A stretch of DNA of 64,000 nucleotides from NCBI GenBank assembly GCA_035504075.1, contig DATJSO010000022.1, positions 1 through 64,000 on the forward strand, read 5' to 3'. Every line of letters begins with the position of its first letter. Within the stretch, counting starts at the first letter, position 1. A program made the position numbers and the translations under genes. Shown piece by piece: positions 18,234-27,153 of this stretch. The stretch comes from DATARH01 sp035504075. GTDB taxonomy: Bacteria; Pseudomonadota; Alphaproteobacteria; ATCC43930; CGMCC-115725. The notes below the pieces were generated by a model. The model did not search any database, was not told where the DNA came from, and saw only the letters and a list, made by a program, of their open reading frames with translations.

Positions 18234-18262
18234 TTGCGAATTTTTTACCATCGTGCTAGAGA
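18234..18262 (+). promoter_or_regulatory. Putative sigma70 promoter of the mltB-rlpA block
   Basis: TTGCGA (18234-18239) and TAGAGA (18257-18262) are 17 bases apart, in a locally T-rich stretch ending 22 bases before the lytic transglycosylase ATG. The -35 match is good and the -10 match is moderate. Confidence 0.4.
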
Positions 18263-18284
18263 AACCGACGGGGTGGAGTAACGA

Positions 18285-19289
18285 ATGCGGGGGCATGCGA
18301 TGATGCCTTTCCGCCCGAGCCGGCGAGCGTTGCTCGCCGCGGCTCCCGGGTTGCTTGCGATGCCGCTGGGGGGCGGTGCCGCGGCGGCGGAAAGCGGCTT
18401 CGACGATTTTCTCGGGCAGATGGAGCGCGACGCCTATGCGCGCGGCATCCGGCCGGCCACGATCGCGATTGCTTTTCGGTACATTCAATACCTGCCGCAG
18501 GTGATTGAACTTGATCACCGACAGCCTGAGCACAAGATAACGTTTGCGGAGTATTTCGCTAAGGTCGTAACGGCCAAACGCCTTGACGAAGCGCGCCGTC
18601 ATCTTGTCGACAACTGGGCGCTGCTCGACCAAGTGCGGCGTATATACGACGTGCAGCCGCGTTTCATCGTCGCGTTGTGGGGGGTCGAGAGCGATTTCGG
18701 CCAGATCATGGGCAATTACCCGGTGCCGGCGGCATTGGCGACGCTCGCCTATGACGGGCGCCGCGGCGCGCTGTTCCGCGCCGAGCTGATGAGTGCGCTA
18801 AAGATCCTCGACGACGGCGATGTCGGCCCCGCCGGCATGCTCGGGTCGTGGGCGGGGGCGATGGGGCAGTGCCAATTCATGCCCTCGACGTTCCTGCGCT
18901 ACGCGGTCGATTTCGATCGCGAGGGCCGGCGCAACATCTGGACCGACCGGGCCGATGCGCTCGCCTCGATCGCCAATTATCTGTCGCATCTCGGCTGGCG
19001 CGGCAACGAGGATTGGGGCCGCCCCGTCACGGTGCCGAGCAATCTCGACCCGCGCTATGCCAATCTCGGCTACCGCTTGACCAGCGCACAGTGGGCCCGG
19101 CTCGGGCTGCGCCCGGCCGCCGGCGTATTCACCCGCCGCGACCCCTCGTCATCGCTGGTCTTGCCGGATGGCGTCGGCGGCGCAGGTTTTCTCGTCTACG
19201 ACAATTTCCGCGCCATCAAACGCTGGAACGATTCGACCTATTTCGCCGCCGCGGTCGGCACGATCGCCGACAGTATTGCGCGCAGCTAG
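18285..19289 (+). CDS. mltB: Membrane-bound lytic murein transglycosylase, MltB type
   Basis: A 334-residue periplasmic enzyme that cleaves peptidoglycan glycan strands. The N-terminus has a twin-Arg-like SRRALLAAAPGLLAM signal and AAAAES cleavage region. FIVALWGVESDFG (about residues 126-138) contains the catalytic Glu, and GSWAGAMGQCQFMPSTFL is the SLT_2/MltB signature. No C-terminal peptidoglycan-binding domain is present. A GGAG site supports the first ATG. It leads the cell-envelope genes rlpA and dac. A patch at 18470-18570 is less GC-rich than its surroundings. Confidence 0.92.
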   Translation: MRGHAMMPFRPSRRALLAAAPGLLAMPLGGGAAAAESGFDDFLGQMERDAYARGIRPATIAIAFRYIQYLPQVIELDHRQPEHKITFAEYFAKVVTAKRLDEARRHLVDNWALLDQVRRIYDVQPRFIVALWGVESDFGQIMGNYPVPAALATLAYDGRRGALFRAELMSALKILDDGDVGPAGMLGSWAGAMGQCQFMPSTFLRYAVDFDREGRRNIWTDRADALASIANYLSHLGWRGNEDWGRPVTVPSNLDPRYANLGYRLTSAQWARLGLRPAAGVFTRRDPSSSLVLPDGVGGAGFLVYDNFRAIKRWNDSTYFAAAVGTIADSIARS

Positions 19290-19307
19290 CGCCGGCGAGG
19301 CGTCGCG

Positions 19308-20390
19308 ATGAGCCGCGTGGCGCAGGGGCGTCTGATTCTGGCCGCCGCGGCCGGTTTCCTGCTGGCGGGCTGCGCGGCAGGGCCGCAATATGGCGGCGGA
19401 TACCGCCACTATGTGGTCGGGCAGCCGCATTACACGATCGCGCCCTACGCGGTCAACGGCGTCTGGTACTATCCCGCCGTCGATTATAATTACGACCGCA
19501 CCGGCACCGCCTCGTGGTACGGCCCGGGCTTCGACCACCGGCCGACCGCCGACGGCGAGATCTACGACATGAACGACCTGACGGCGGCGCACAAGACCTT
19601 GCCGCTGCCCAGCGTCGTCGAGGTGACAAACCTGCAAAACGGCCGCGCGCTGACACTGCGGGTCAACGACCGCGGCCCGTTTATCGGCGACCGGCTCATC
19701 GACGTGTCGCGCCGCGCGGCGCAGTTGCTCGGCTTCGAGCGCACCGGCACGGCGCCGGTGCGGGTCCGCATTCTGAAAGAGCCGAGCATCGAGGTGGCCG
19801 AAGCGGCGATGCTCGGCGAGATGGGGCCCGTAGCCGTCGCCGACGCTCAGCAGGCGCAGCCGGTGCAGCTCGCCGCCGCAGCGCCGCCGCCGGTCGTAAG
19901 GCCGCCGGTCGAGATTGCCGCTGCCCCGCCGGCGCAACCGGCGCCGCTGCAACAGGTCACGCCGCCGCCGTTGCCGCAAGAGGCTGCGCCGCCGCCGCGG
20001 CGCGAATTTGCCGCAGCGCTGCCACGGCGCGAATTTGCCGCAACGCCGCCGCGGCGCGACTACTGGCCGTCGCTGATCGCGCCGGCCGAGGCCGCAACGC
20101 TTTACCCGCGCCGCCGGCCGCCGCGCCTGGCGCGGCGCGCTGCGTCGCCGCCGGCCGGTTTCCGCCGGATCTTCATCCAGGCCGGGGCGTTCTCGGTGCC
20201 GGGCAACGCCCGCTGGGTGCGGGCGCAAATCGCCCGCCTCGGCAGCACCGAGATCGTGCCTGGACGGAGCCACGGCGTCGCGCTCTACCAGGTGCGGCTC
20301 GGCCCGGTGCGCAGTGATGCCGAGGCGCTGCGGCTGCTCAGCGCGGTGCTTGATCGCGGCTTTGCCGGGGCGCGGCTGGTCGAGGAATAG
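19308..20390 (+). CDS. rlpA: Rare lipoprotein A, septal lytic transglycosylase RlpA
   Basis: A 360-residue lipoprotein with lipobox LLAGC (Cys22). The double-psi beta-barrel domain spans about residues 65-155, with TGTASWYG, YDMNDLTAAHKT and VNDRGPF, which hold the conserved Asp and His. A Pro/Ala-rich linker (about 180-280) includes two copies of RREFAA. The C-terminal SPOR domain (IFIQAGAFSVPGNA onward) would bind denuded glycan at the division site. Order mltB-rlpA-dac is conserved in alphaproteobacteria. Confidence 0.93.
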   Translation: MSRVAQGRLILAAAAGFLLAGCAAGPQYGGGYRHYVVGQPHYTIAPYAVNGVWYYPAVDYNYDRTGTASWYGPGFDHRPTADGEIYDMNDLTAAHKTLPLPSVVEVTNLQNGRALTLRVNDRGPFIGDRLIDVSRRAAQLLGFERTGTAPVRVRILKEPSIEVAEAAMLGEMGPVAVADAQQAQPVQLAAAAPPPVVRPPVEIAAAPPAQPAPLQQVTPPPLPQEAAPPPRREFAAALPRREFAATPPRRDYWPSLIAPAEAATLYPRRRPPRLARRAASPPAGFRRIFIQAGAFSVPGNARWVRAQIARLGSTEIVPGRSHGVALYQVRLGPVRSDAEALRLLSAVLDRGFAGARLVEE

Positions 20391-20438
20391 CGATGGCCGG
20401 GAGGCGCCGACGCGCCCGATTCCGACAATGAGGGGCCG

Positions 20439-21662
20439 ATGAGCGTGTCATGGTCGCAGATCGCCGCCGCCAGCGCAGCGCTGGTTGCAATATCGTTGTT
20501 GGCGCCGGGATCGCCCGCGGCCCGGCCCCGCGTCGCGCATGTCGCCGCGCCGCGCCCGACCACTGCGCCGGCGCCAATCCAGCCGACGATCGGCCCGGTC
20601 GATACCGAGGCGACGCACGCCTATATCGTCGAGGCCGACACCGGGCGCGTGCTGCTCGACAAGAACGGCGACCAGCGTATCCCGACCGCCTCCCTGTCGA
20701 AGATGATGACCGCCTATACCGTCTTCGACCTGTTGCGGCAGGGCAAGGCGAAGCTGACTGACCAACTGCCGGTCAGCGAGGCCGCCTGGCGCACCGCCGG
20801 GTCGAAGATGTTCGTGCCGCTCGGCGGGCGCGTGTCGATCGACGATCTTTTGCAGGGCATGATCGTGCAATCGGGCAATGATGCATGCGTTGTACTTGCC
20901 GAAGGTCTCGCCGGCAGTCAGCAGGCCTTTGTCGATCTAATGAACGATGAGGCCAAGAAGATCGGCCTGATCAACAGCCATTTTGCCGACGTCGACGGCC
21001 TGCCAACTCCCGACCACTACATGACGCCGCACGACATGGCGACGTTGGCGCTGCACCTGATCCGCGACTTCCCGCAATACTACCATTATTTTGCGGAGAA
21101 GGAGTTCACCTTCAATAATATCCGCCAGGGGAACCGCAATCCGTTGCTGTACAAGGACATCGGCGCCGACGGTCTGAAAACCGGCCATACTGAGGAATCC
21201 GGCTACAGTCTCGTCGCCTCGGTGCATCGCGGCGGCCGGCGCGTCATCCTCGTGCTGAACGGCATGCCGACGATGCAGGCGCGGGCGGAGGAAGGCGAAC
21301 GGCTGGCCGATTGGGCATTCCGCGAGTACAACGATTATAAGCTGTTTGCGGCCGGCCAGACCGTCGCTGAGGCGCCGGTGTGGCTCGGCGTCGAGGACGA
21401 GGTGCCGCTGGCCGTGGAGAAGGATCTTGTCGTCACGCTGTCGCGCCCGGAGCGCCAGGACATGAAGGTGACGGTTGATTACACGGCGCCGGTATCGGCG
21501 CCGATCCGGGTCGGCGAAATGCTCGGCAAGGTCATTGTCACCGCGCCCGACGAGGTGGCTGTCGAGGCGCCGCTCTACGCCGCCGCCGCCGTGCCGCGGA
21601 TGGGGCCGATGGGGCGGGCGGCGATGGTGGCGGCGCACCTGATATGGGGCAGCCGCAACTGA
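20439..21662 (+). CDS. dacA: D-alanyl-D-alanine carboxypeptidase (penicillin-binding protein 5/6 family)
   Basis: A 407-residue serine carboxypeptidase that trims pentapeptide side chains in the periplasm. A hydrophobic N-terminal segment (residues 6-23) is the signal or anchor. Active-site motifs are Ser85-Leu-Ser-Lys88 (SxxK), SGN near 148 and KTG in LKTGHTEESGY. The PBP5-like C-terminal beta domain follows (EVPLAVEKDLVVTL onward). Its 3' end overlaps tmk by 19 bases, so coupled translation is likely. Confidence 0.93.
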   Translation: MSVSWSQIAAASAALVAISLLAPGSPAARPRVAHVAAPRPTTAPAPIQPTIGPVDTEATHAYIVEADTGRVLLDKNGDQRIPTASLSKMMTAYTVFDLLRQGKAKLTDQLPVSEAAWRTAGSKMFVPLGGRVSIDDLLQGMIVQSGNDACVVLAEGLAGSQQAFVDLMNDEAKKIGLINSHFADVDGLPTPDHYMTPHDMATLALHLIRDFPQYYHYFAEKEFTFNNIRQGNRNPLLYKDIGADGLKTGHTEESGYSLVASVHRGGRRVILVLNGMPTMQARAEEGERLADWAFREYNDYKLFAAGQTVAEAPVWLGVEDEVPLAVEKDLVVTLSRPERQDMKVTVDYTAPVSAPIRVGEMLGKVIVTAPDEVAVEAPLYAAAAVPRMGPMGRAAMVAAHLIWGSRN

Positions 21663-22300
21663 GCGCCCGCGGCCGCTTTATCACCGTCGAAGGCGGCGAG
21701 GGGGCGGGCAAATCGACCCAGGCGGCACTGCTTGTTGCCGCACTGGCGCGGACCCACATCGCCGCCGTCCAGACCCGCGAGCCGGGTGGTTCGCCGGGCG
21801 CCGAGACAATCCGTGAGCTGCTGCTGCAGGGCGCCGGCGAGCGCTGGGATGCGATCGGCGAGACGCTGCTGTTCTATGCGGCGCGGCGCGATCATGTCGC
21901 CGATCGGATCGGTCCGGCGCTTGCCGGCGGCACCTGGGTCGTGTGCGACCGCTTCGCCGATTCGACGATGGCCTATCAGGGGTACGGCCGCGGCCTGCCG
22001 CTCGCCGATCTGCGCGCGCTGCACCGCTTTGCGCTTGGCGATGTCGCGCCGGACCTGACCCTGATCCTCGATTTGCCGGTGGAGGAGGGGTTCGCGCGCG
22101 CCGCGCGCCGGCCGGGTGCGGCCGATCGCTTCGAGCGGCTCGACCGCGCCTTTCACGAGCGCATTCGCGCCGGATTTCTGGCGATCGCGGCGGCCGAGCC
22201 CGGCCGCTGCATCGTGGTCGATGCGACCCCTGACGCCGCTGCCGTGCACCGTGCCATCATCGCCGCCGTCGGCGCCCGCTTCGGCATCGGCTTTCCGTGA
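21644..22300 (+). CDS. tmk: Thymidylate kinase
   Basis: Phosphorylates dTMP to dTDP. The 218-residue protein shows FITVEGGEGAGKSTQ (P-loop), TREPGGSPGAE (dTMP-binding DR/E motif region) and CDRFADSTMAYQGYG. All fit bacterial TMPK. It starts inside the end of dacA, and its stop overlaps the holB start (GTGATG), consistent with the conserved tmk-holB-metG transcript. Confidence 0.96.
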   Translation: MGQPQLSARGRFITVEGGEGAGKSTQAALLVAALARTHIAAVQTREPGGSPGAETIRELLLQGAGERWDAIGETLLFYAARRDHVADRIGPALAGGTWVVCDRFADSTMAYQGYGRGLPLADLRALHRFALGDVAPDLTLILDLPVEEGFARAARRPGAADRFERLDRAFHERIRAGFLAIAAAEPGRCIVVDATPDAAAVHRAIIAAVGARFGIGFP

Positions 22301-23391
22301 TGAGCGACAGCGGCGACGGCAACGCGCCCTCGTCGGCGCCGGCGCCGCGCGCCAACCCCGATCTTTTCGGCCATGAGGCTGCGGAGCGCGAATTGAACCG
22401 GCTGCTCGCGGCCGGCCGCCTGCCGCATGCGCTGCTGATCTGCGGTCCGCGCGGCATCGGCAAAGCGACATTGGCGTTTCGCCTGGCCCGCTATGTGCTG
22501 GCACGCGCCGGCGAAACCGGAGGCGAGCCGGATCGGTTCGGGGCAGGGCAGGGGGGCCTGGCGATCCCGGCCGACAGCGGCACGTTCCGCCGCGTCGCCG
22601 CCGGTGGTCATGCCGACCTGTTGACCGTCGAGCGCGCCTGGGATCCGCGGCGGCGCCGCCTGCGCGGCGAGATCGTCGTCGACGACGCGCGCCAGATCGG
22701 CCAATTCCTGCGGTTGACGCCGGCCGAAGGCGGCTGGCGGGTCGTTGTCGTCGATGGCGCCGACGAGATGAACCGCAACGCCGCCAACGCGCTGCTGAAG
22801 GTGCTGGAAGAGCCGCCGAACCGCGCCTTGCTGCTGCTCGTCGCGCACAGTCCCGGCCGGCTGTTGCCGACGATCCGCTCACGCTGTCGTCGTCTCGCGT
22901 TGGCGCCGCTGAAGCCGGTCATGATCCGCCGGCTGCTCGCGCGCTATCGCGCCGATCTCGCCGAGCCGCAGGCCGAGGAGCTGGCGGCGCTGGCTGAAGG
23001 CAGCATCGGCCGCGCGCTCGAACTGGCTGCCGCCGGCGGCGTCGAGCTTTACCGTGCGGTGATGGCGTTGCTGTCGCGCGAGGAGGGTGTCGATCCGCTG
23101 GCCCTGCACGCCTTTGCCGACAAGCTTGCCCGCGCAGAGGCCGATGACGCCTATCGCGCGACGGCCGAACTGCTGGCGCAGATCCTGGCCGGTCTCGCCG
23201 TCGCCCGTGCCGGCGGCGGCATTGCGGCGGTGCCGCGGCTCGATCGCCTCGCCGGGCGCGCCCCGGCCGCACGCTGGGCCCGGTTGCGCACGGAGATCGA
23301 GGAGAATTTCGCGCGCACCGAGGGGCTCAACCTCGACCGCAAACAGGCGGTTCTCGGCGCTTTCTTTGCGATCGCTGCCGCGGCGGAGTAG
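22297..23391 (+). CDS. holB: DNA polymerase III delta' subunit
   Basis: A 364-residue clamp-loader subunit. GPRGIGKATLAFRLAR is the P-loop region (near residue 50), and DEMNRNAANALLKVLEEPP is the hallmark delta'/gamma segment, with SRCRRLALAPL nearby. The start is GTG at 22297 or the adjacent ATG at 22300. The location between tmk and metG is the standard alphaproteobacterial arrangement. Confidence 0.95.
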   Translation: MMSDSGDGNAPSSAPAPRANPDLFGHEAAERELNRLLAAGRLPHALLICGPRGIGKATLAFRLARYVLARAGETGGEPDRFGAGQGGLAIPADSGTFRRVAAGGHADLLTVERAWDPRRRRLRGEIVVDDARQIGQFLRLTPAEGGWRVVVVDGADEMNRNAANALLKVLEEPPNRALLLLVAHSPGRLLPTIRSRCRRLALAPLKPVMIRRLLARYRADLAEPQAEELAALAEGSIGRALELAAAGGVELYRAVMALLSREEGVDPLALHAFADKLARAEADDAYRATAELLAQILAGLAVARAGGGIAAVPRLDRLAGRAPAARWARLRTEIEENFARTEGLNLDRKQAVLGAFFAIAAAAE

Positions 23392-23459
23392 AAGCGTCGC
23401 TGCCGTTGCTGGATCGCAGCGCCGTCCCGCCCCATATCTCTCGCGCAAAGAGAGGACCG

Positions 23460-25013
23460 ATGCGCGCTGACCAGCCCTTTTTTGTCACGACCCCGATCTA
23501 CTACGTCAACGACCGGCCGCATCTCGGGCATGCCTACCCGACCGTCGCTGCCGATGTCTTGGCGCGCTTCATGCGTTTGGACGGCAGCCGCGTCAAATTC
23601 CTGACCGGCACCGACGAGCACGGCCAGAAGGTCGAGCGTTCGGCGCAGACGCTCGGGCTGACGCCGCAGCAATTCACCGACGATGTGTCCGCCATGTTCC
23701 GCAACATGGGCCGGCTGCTCGACATCAGCAACGACGATTACATCCGCACGACCGAACAGCGCCACATCCGCGGCGTAGAGGCGCTGTGGCGCGAACTCGA
23801 AAAGCGCGGCGAAATCTATCTCGGCCGCTTCGCCGGCTGGTATTGCGTGCGCGACGAAGCCTTCTACGACGAGAGCGAACTGATCGCCGGCGCGAACGGC
23901 GGGCGGTTGGCGCCGACCGGCGCCGAGGTCGAGTGGCTGGAGGAGGAGAACTACTTCTTTCGCCTGTCCGCCTGGCAGGATCGGCTGCTCGCCTGGTACG
24001 ATGCCAATCCGGATTGCGTCGCCCCGAAGAGCCGCCGCAACGAGGTGATCAGCTTCGTCCGCTCCGGTCTGAAGGACCTGTCGGTTTCGCGCACCAGTTT
24101 CAGCTGGGGCGTCCCGGTGCCGGGCGATCCGCGACACGTCATTTACGTCTGGCTCGACGCGCTGGCAAATTACATCACGGCGCTCGGCTATCCAGACATG
24201 AATGGAGATTATTCAACGTTTTGGCCGGCTAATGTTCATGTTGTTGGTAAGGACATCCTGCGCTTTCACGCGGTCTACTGGCCGGCCTTTCTGATGGCTG
24301 CGGGCCTTGAACCGCCGCGCCGCGTTTTCGCGCATGGCTGGTGGACGATCGAAGGGCAGAAGATGTCGAAGTCGCTCGGCAACGGCATCCCGCCCGATGC
24401 GCTCGTCGGCCGCTACGGCGTCGATCCGGCGCGCTATTTCCTATTGCGCGAATTGCCGTTCGGCAATGACGGCGACTTTTCGCACCGCGCTGTCGTCGGT
24501 CGCATCAACAGCGATCTTGCCAACGGCATCGGCAATCTGGCGCAGCGCGTGCTCGTGCTGATCCAGCGCAACTGCGACGGCGTCGTGCCCGAGCCGGCGG
24601 CGGTTGCCGCGGCGGACGGGGCGCTGCTTGCCGCGGCGCGCTCGCTGCTGCCGCAGCTGCGGCAGCATATCGCCGAGCAGGCATTTCATCTCGCGCTGGA
24701 GGCGATCTGGCGGCTCATCGCCGAGGCCGACCGCCACATCAACGACGAGGCGCCATGGGAACTGCGCCGCAGCGACCCGCCGCGCATGCGAACCGTGCTC
24801 TACACGCTGGCCGAGACGTTGCGCCATCTCGCGACCCTGCTGCAGCCGTTCATGCCCGGCTCGGCTGCAAAACTGCTCGACCAGCTCGCGGTGCCGCACA
24901 GTGCGCGACGTTTTGCCGACCTTGCGACGCCGCTCGCGCCGGGCCTCGCGCTGCCGCCGCCTGCCGGCATCTTCCCGCGTTTTGTCGAGGCGGCGGACGC
25001 CGCGGGTTCGTAG
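23460..25013 (+). CDS. metG: Methionyl-tRNA synthetase
   Basis: Charges tRNA-Met. The 517-residue class I synthetase has the HIGH motif as HLGHAYP (near residue 21) and KMSKSLGNG (near 303). It has YCVRDEAFYDESEL where the zinc-knuckle types carry CxxC pairs, so it is the short MetG class without the C-terminal dimer domain. Start ATG at 23460 follows AGAGAGGA. A 24196-24252 patch has strikingly A/T-rich codons (finding listed). Confidence 0.96.
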   Translation: MRADQPFFVTTPIYYVNDRPHLGHAYPTVAADVLARFMRLDGSRVKFLTGTDEHGQKVERSAQTLGLTPQQFTDDVSAMFRNMGRLLDISNDDYIRTTEQRHIRGVEALWRELEKRGEIYLGRFAGWYCVRDEAFYDESELIAGANGGRLAPTGAEVEWLEEENYFFRLSAWQDRLLAWYDANPDCVAPKSRRNEVISFVRSGLKDLSVSRTSFSWGVPVPGDPRHVIYVWLDALANYITALGYPDMNGDYSTFWPANVHVVGKDILRFHAVYWPAFLMAAGLEPPRRVFAHGWWTIEGQKMSKSLGNGIPPDALVGRYGVDPARYFLLRELPFGNDGDFSHRAVVGRINSDLANGIGNLAQRVLVLIQRNCDGVVPEPAAVAAADGALLAAARSLLPQLRQHIAEQAFHLALEAIWRLIAEADRHINDEAPWELRRSDPPRMRTVLYTLAETLRHLATLLQPFMPGSAAKLLDQLAVPHSARRFADLATPLAPGLALPPPAGIFPRFVEAADAAGS

Positions 25014-25017
25014 AGTG

Positions 25018-25803
25018 ATGCTCGTCGACAGCCACTGCCATCTTGATTTTCCGGATCTCGCGGCCGAGCGCGATCAGGTCGTCGCGCGGGCGCATGCCGC
25101 CGGGGTCGGCACGATGCTGACGATCGCAACTCGCCTCGACCAGTTCGCGGGCGTCCTGGCGATCGCGGAGGCTTATGGCGATATCTGGTGCTCGGTCGGC
25201 GCGCACCCGCACGAGGCCGCCGATCACGTCGCGACGACGGCGGCCGAGATCGCTTCTCTCGCAAGCCATCCGCGCGTCGTCGGCATCGGCGAGACCGGCC
25301 TCGATTTTCATTACGATCTGAGCCCGCGCGCCGCGCAGGAACGGGTCTTCCGCGCCCATATCGCCGCCGCGCACGCGACCGGCCTGCCGCTCATCATCCA
25401 TGCGCGCGAGGCGGATGCCGACATCGCGCGCATTCTGCGCGACGAGGCGCCGCCGCCCGGCGTCATGCATTGCTTTTCGAGCGGCCGGGCACTCGCCGAG
25501 GTGGCGCTCGAATTGGGCTTCTTCATCTCGATTTCCGGCATCGTGACGTTCAAGAACGCCGAGGATCTGCGCGCGATTGTGCGTGATATGCCGCTCGACC
25601 GGCTGCTGGTCGAGACCGATGCGCCGTACCTGGCGCCGGTGCCCTATCGCGGCAAGCGCAACGAGCCGGCCCATGTCGCGGCAACGGCCGCCGCCGTCGC
25701 GGCGCTGAAAGGCATCGCGACGGAGGAACTCGCCGCCGCCACGACCGCCAATTTTTTCCGCCTGTTCACCAAGGCGCAGCCGCCCGCGGTCGCCGCCGCA
25801 TGA
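25018..25803 (+). CDS. tatD: TatD family metal-dependent DNase
   Basis: A 261-residue TIM-barrel hydrolase. VDSHCHLDF (HxH metal site) is at the N-terminus, GIGETGLDFHYD supplies the bridging Glu, and HAREADAD and MHCFSSG supply further His ligands. ETDAPYLAPVPYRGKRNEP is the family signature with the last Asp. TatD proteins are 3'-5' exonucleases acting on DNA or RNA. The ATG lies just after the metG stop, and the gene overlaps the next by ATGA. Confidence 0.95.
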   Translation: MLVDSHCHLDFPDLAAERDQVVARAHAAGVGTMLTIATRLDQFAGVLAIAEAYGDIWCSVGAHPHEAADHVATTAAEIASLASHPRVVGIGETGLDFHYDLSPRAAQERVFRAHIAAAHATGLPLIIHAREADADIARILRDEAPPPGVMHCFSSGRALAEVALELGFFISISGIVTFKNAEDLRAIVRDMPLDRLLVETDAPYLAPVPYRGKRNEPAHVAATAAAVAALKGIATEELAAATTANFFRLFTKAQPPAVAAA

Positions 25804-26573
25804 GGGTGACCGTGCTCGGCTGCGGCGCGTCATGGGGCGTGCCGGCGATCGGCCCGGATTGGGGCCGCTGCGATCCAGCCGACCCGCGCAACCGTCGCCG
25901 CCGCGGCTCGCTGCTGATCGAAAGCCGCGGCAAGACGCTGCTGATCGATACGTCGCCCGATCTGCGCGAGCAGCTGCTCGACGCCGGCGCCTGCCGCATC
26001 GACGCCGTGCTGCTGACCCATGCGCATGCCGATCATCTTCATGGTATAGATGACCTTCGCAAGGTTAACCAATTGATGGGGCAAGCGATCCCATTTTTCA
26101 CGACGGCTGCAGCACTGATCGAGGCGACGCAGCGCTTCGGTTACGCTTTCGCCCCAGCGGTGCCGGGCATGCCACTGTATCGCCCGGCGCTGATCCCGCA
26201 GGCTGTTGCCGGGCCGTTCCGCGCGGCCGGGCTGCCGGTCGTGCCGTTCGAGCAGGACCACGGCCACAGTACGACGCTCGGCTTCCGCATCGGCCCCGTC
26301 GCATATTCAACCGACGTGACAAGATTGGACGCTAACGCATTTAAAATACTTGAAGGTATAGAGTTGTGGGTGGTCGATTGTCTGCGTCGTGAGCCGCACC
26401 CGACACACAGCCATCTGGCAAAGACGCTGGCCTGGATCGAACGCGCCGCGCCGCGCCGCGCCGTACTCGTGCATATGGACCAGAGTCTCGATTATTGCGA
26501 ACTGGCGGCCGAATTGCCGGCCGGGGTCGAACCCGGCCGCGACGGGCTGGTCATCGAGTTGCCCGACCCGTGA
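25800..26573 (+). CDS. MBL-fold metal-dependent hydrolase, PhnP-like
   Basis: A 257-residue metallo-beta-lactamase-fold phosphodiesterase-like protein. It opens MRVTVLGCGASWGVPAIG, the PhnP-group start with the C-G-x-S-x-G-x-P motif. THAHADHLHG is the HxHxDH site, and later ligands are in EQDHGHS, YSTDVTRL and HPTHSH. It is a standard companion of metG-tatD in alphaproteobacteria. Local AT-rich codon patches lie at 26028-26090 and 26320-26370. The natural substrate is unknown. Confidence 0.9.
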   Translation: MRVTVLGCGASWGVPAIGPDWGRCDPADPRNRRRRGSLLIESRGKTLLIDTSPDLREQLLDAGACRIDAVLLTHAHADHLHGIDDLRKVNQLMGQAIPFFTTAAALIEATQRFGYAFAPAVPGMPLYRPALIPQAVAGPFRAAGLPVVPFEQDHGHSTTLGFRIGPVAYSTDVTRLDANAFKILEGIELWVVDCLRREPHPTHSHLAKTLAWIERAAPRRAVLVHMDQSLDYCELAAELPAGVEPGRDGLVIELPDP

Positions 26574-27019
26574 CGCTCCGTCCGGCCCGTACGGAGGACC
26601 GCGGCGCAATCGAACAGGTCGTGAATGGCGCCTACGCGGTCTACATCCCGCGGATCGGCAAGCCGCCCGGACCGATGCTTGACGATTATGCGCAATTGAT
26701 CGCAGCCGGCGCAGTCAGCGTGCTCGAAGAACCGGCGGGCACGGTCGCCGCCATCGTCGTGCTTTCGCCCAAGCCCGACCACCTGCTGCTCGACAACATC
26801 GCCGTGCGGCCGGAACGCCAAGGCCGCGGCCTCGGCCGACGGCTGATCGAATTTGCCGAAGCCGAGGCGCGCCGGCGTGGCTTCGCCGAATTGCGCCTCT
26901 ATACGCACGAGAAAATGGTCGAAAACATCGCGATTTACCGACGGCTGGGTTTTGTCGAGACCGGTCGCGCCGAAGAGGCCGGCTACGACCGCGTGTTTAT
27001 GCGGAAGCCATTGGTCTGA
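26570..27019 (+). CDS. GNAT family N-acetyltransferase
   Basis: A 149-residue GNAT protein. The acetyl-CoA-binding loop is VRPERQGRGLGRRLIEFAEAEA (Q/RxxGxG/A), and YRRLGFVETGR near the C-terminus is the usual strand-7 motif. The start is GTG at 26570, overlapping the previous stop (GTGA) and giving TLRPARTEDR. Its substrate cannot be told. It appears translationally coupled to the PhnP-like gene. Confidence 0.88.
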   Translation: MTLRPARTEDRGAIEQVVNGAYAVYIPRIGKPPGPMLDDYAQLIAAGAVSVLEEPAGTVAAIVVLSPKPDHLLLDNIAVRPERQGRGLGRRLIEFAEAEARRRGFAELRLYTHEKMVENIAIYRRLGFVETGRAEEAGYDRVFMRKPLV

Positions 27020-27030
27020 GGCATATTTTC

Positions 27031-27046
27031 CATAATATATATTATG
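27031..27046. promoter_or_regulatory. Perfect AT-rich 16-base palindrome before the sulfatase gene
   Basis: CATAATATATATTATG is an exact palindrome inside a markedly AT-rich segment (27020-27050), 107 bases before the sulfatase ATG and 11 bases after the acetyltransferase stop. It is typical of a dimeric repressor operator (GntR-type sites look similar). The rest of the gap to 27153 shows nothing clear. Confidence 0.55.
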
Positions 27047-27153
27047 CGACAATTGGCCTGCGCATGCTTGAACCGGCTGCACAAATCGGTTGCCAGTGCG
27101 CAGGGCAGCGCCGACGATGCCTTCTCAGTCGATCGGCAGCGAGGCGGCAGCAC

